Source of the DNA: CANDOC01 sp965261725
GTDB taxonomy: Bacteria; Pseudomonadota; Gammaproteobacteria; Pseudomonadales; Endozoicomonadaceae
DNA: 64,000 nt
NCBI GenBank assembly: GCA_965261725.1
Contig: CBDHDU010000034.1
Coordinates: 62,001-126,000, forward strand
Direction: 5' to 3'
Shown here piece by piece: positions 62,222 through 64,000 of this stretch. Every line of letters starts with the position of its first letter. The stretch's first letter is position 1. The position numbers and the translations under genes were made by a program. Under the pieces are notes generated by a model that worked only from the letters and a program-made list of their open reading frames with translations, did not search any database and was not told the DNA's origin.

Positions 62222-63451
62222 ATGATAGTTAGCGAGTCGGGTGTGGATTCTGTTCAGCAAAGTACGATAAATCAAACTAATGTAGAATCGATTACCGGAG
62301 CTTCCGGGCTCCCTCGCCAGAAAAAATTAATCAAGCAGCTTGAACCTTTTATTCTCCTGACCGTTCTTGGTTTGTTCTTTGGGTATCTGGGTTCCGTCAT
62401 GGGTGTGACCAATATGGTCAATACCATGATGAACACAGCACACCAGTTGCTGCTGAATACCGTATTTTTCATTATGGGTATTACTGTAATGGCGGGAGCC
62501 ATGAGCCGACTGCTGGTTGAGTATGGTGTTGTTAATGTACTTGAGAAAGTACTGGCACCCTTAATGCGCCCACTGTTCAATTTGCCGGGGCGTTCAGCGC
62601 TGGCGGGTCTGATGACCTTTTTCTCCGATAACCCGGCGATTATCGGTTTGGCACATGACAAACGTTTCAGCCGTAACTTCAAACCGGTAGAGCTGGTTTC
62701 TCTGGCTAACTTCGGCACAGTATTCGGTATGGGACTGATTGTTGTGACTTATATGGCGACTCAGGATTTTGGTATCGAAGGCGGCTCCTTTGGTCCGGCA
62801 ATGGTCGGTCTGCTGGGTGCTGTGGGTGGTGGTATTGTTTCAACACGTTTAATGCAGAAACTGACCAAGCCACTGCTGTCTGAAACAGCTGTCGCTGAAG
62901 CATCTGAAGCACATGATGTTCGTGAAGCGGAAGGCAATGATAATGCTGGCAATATCCGTTTTCTGAATGCAGTTCTGGATGGTGGCAAATCCGGTGTTGA
63001 GCTGGGTATGGCGATTATCCCCGGTGTTTTGATTATCAGCACCTTTGTGATGATGCTGACATTCGGTCCGGGTGAGAATGGTTACAGTGGTGGTGCCTTT
63101 GAAGGTGTGAAACTGCTGCCCGCGATCGCTGAATATGGCTCCGGTCTGTTCTACATCCTGTTTGGTTTTGAGCATGGTGAGCTGGTAGCATTCCCGATGA
63201 CATCACTGGGCGCTGTCGGTGCTGCACTGTCGATGATGCCGGTATTTGCAGAACAGGGTTTTATTACCGGTAGCGAAATCGCCGTACTGACAGCAATGGG
63301 CATGTGCTGGAGTGGTTTCCTGAGTACTCATACCGCGATGCTGGATACGTTGGGTCAGCGTCGTCTGATCTCCAAGGCAATTCTGGCGCATACTGTTGGT
63401 GGTATCTGTGCTGGTGTTTTTGCCCGCTATTTATATCTGCTTGTTTATTAA
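62222..63451 (+). CDS. Gate-domain (nucleoside recognition) membrane protein
   Basis: A 409-residue membrane protein with about ten helices. The Gate/nucleoside-recognition domain lies in the first half (FIMGITVMAGAMSRLLVEYG; LMTFFSDNPAIIGLAHDKRF) and is repeated in the second half (GVELGMAIIPGVLIISTFVM). A polar loop near 225-255 separates the halves. Homologues are annotated CD0519/CD1768-like; function unknown. The ATG at 62222 has no clear ribosome-binding site. Confidence 0.8.
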   Translation: MIVSESGVDSVQQSTINQTNVESITGASGLPRQKKLIKQLEPFILLTVLGLFFGYLGSVMGVTNMVNTMMNTAHQLLLNTVFFIMGITVMAGAMSRLLVEYGVVNVLEKVLAPLMRPLFNLPGRSALAGLMTFFSDNPAIIGLAHDKRFSRNFKPVELVSLANFGTVFGMGLIVVTYMATQDFGIEGGSFGPAMVGLLGAVGGGIVSTRLMQKLTKPLLSETAVAEASEAHDVREAEGNDNAGNIRFLNAVLDGGKSGVELGMAIIPGVLIISTFVMMLTFGPGENGYSGGAFEGVKLLPAIAEYGSGLFYILFGFEHGELVAFPMTSLGAVGAALSMMPVFAEQGFITGSEIAVLTAMGMCWSGFLSTHTAMLDTLGQRRLISKAILAHTVGGICAGVFARYLYLLVY

Positions 63452-63462
63452 ACTTGTTCTTT

Positions 63463-63484
63463 GGGGAGTGCTGTAGCACTCCCC
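63463..63484. terminator. Hairpin between convergent genes
   Basis: GGGGAGTGC-TGTA-GCACTCCCC is a perfect nine-base stem between the Gate-domain and EamA genes. Confidence 0.7.
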
Positions 63485-63491
63485 GGTCTAT

Positions 63492-64000
63492 TTAGCTTGT
63501 TGTACGCCTTCGGGCAAAAATAATAATATTCCCGACAATAATCAGCGCAAATCCGGCAATTGCCGCCCAGCTCCACTGATACCCTTCAACGAATGTAGAA
63601 ACCGTTAATGCCACGGCCGGAAACAAAACTGTGCAGTATGCTGCCTTGTCAGCACCAATCCGTCCAACCAGCATCAGGTAGGCGGTAAAGCCAATCACTG
63701 ATCCCGGTATAGCCAGATAGAGCAGGCTGTAAAGATAAGTCGGATTATTCTCAAAGGTAAATGGAATGCCTTGAATTGCCGCAACAGCTGCAAGGGTCAG
63801 AGAACCGTATAACATTCCCCAGGCATTAGTTGTTGGAGGCTTCAGGCCATTTTGCTGGTGGCGAATCGACAACATATTAGCCAGAGAAAAGGCAACGGTT
63901 CCCGATATTGCGAACAGAATCCCGATCAGCGTTTCATCAGGGTCGGCAGAATGCGTTATCTCCGGCCAGAACATCATGCAGATGCCTGTCAGCCCGAACA
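63492..64000 (-). CDS. EamA/DMT-family transporter, partial (5' end outside window)
   Basis: The frame is open to the window edge, and reading upstream of the internal Met at 63977 gives FGLTGIC, so the gene continues beyond 64000. The visible 168 residues cover the second EamA repeat, with helices such as LFAISGTVAFSLANMLSIRH and a C-terminal helix AAIAGFALIIVGNIIIFARR. Members export metabolites; substrate unknown. Confidence 0.85.
   Translation of the reverse strand, partial: FGLTGICMMFWPEITHSADPDETLIGILFAISGTVAFSLANMLSIRHQQNGLKPPTTNAWGMLYGSLTLAAVAAIQGIPFTFENNPTYLYSLLYLAIPGSVIGFTAYLMLVGRIGADKAAYCTVLFPAVALTVSTFVEGYQWSWAAIAGFALIIVGNIIIFARRRTTS

Overview
The window looks like a marine gammaproteobacterial chromosome. 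It has a zapA/6S RNA block divergent from ygfB-pepP-ubiH-ubiI, sigma-54 flagellar control and many mobile elements; an Endozoicomonas-like (Oceanospirillales) host is my impression, not something proven by the sequence. It falls into an accessory left arm, a housekeeping block, and a very large flagellar locus.

Positions 1-7370 are accessory DNA. Three insertion sequences are nested (an IS3-family end inside an IS1595-family transposase, which sits inside an IS5-family remnant). A run of integron-type gene cassettes follows with no integrase gene in view: one attC interrupted by a group II intron, a complete attC at 4341-4395, and a half attC cut off by an ISKra4-type element. The two cassette genes (3447-4337, 4417-5376) are AT-rich and of unknown function. 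A truncated phage/island integrase with a cluster of TTTGCCCA repeats closes the island, just downstream of the 6S RNA gene.

Positions 7500-27230 are mostly chromosomal core: 6S RNA, zapA and a zapB-like partner, ygfB, pepP, ubiH, ubiI, two small unknown genes, an ArsR-family metal sensor beside a three-gene RND efflux operon, an AT-rich exported HAD-type protein, a His/Gly/Pro-rich secreted protein, an orphan ABC ATPase, moeA and a cardiolipin synthase.

Positions 27277-60629 hold a flagellar locus whose order closely follows lateral (Flag-2 / Vibrio laf) systems: flhA-flhB-fliR-Q-P-O-N-M on the minus strand; motY-like, fleS/fleR-like and fliE-F-G-H, a ParM-like actin gene, fliI-J on the plus strand; flgN-M-A on the minus strand; then flgB to flgJ from a clear sigma-54 promoter, and flgK-flgL. 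Flagellin, fliD, fliS, fliK and motA/motB are not in the window. FliM lacks the usual N-terminal CheY-binding motif, FliN and FlgJ are short forms, and flgK carries a frameshift. A 4-kb block (exported diacylglycerol-kinase-like protein, outer-membrane barrel, frameshifted MATE pump, MarR regulator) separates flgJ from flgK.

The right end (60630-64000) has a small ORF, a strongly structured non-coding RNA followed by a terminator, a CPBP-family membrane protease, a Gate-domain membrane protein and the end of an EamA transporter gene.

The most unusual items are the ParM/StbA-like actin ATPase embedded between fliH and fliI without ParR or parC, the unassigned multi-branched RNA at 60994-61135, the attC-intron-cassette array, and the exported lipid-kinase-like protein with an altered GGDG motif.
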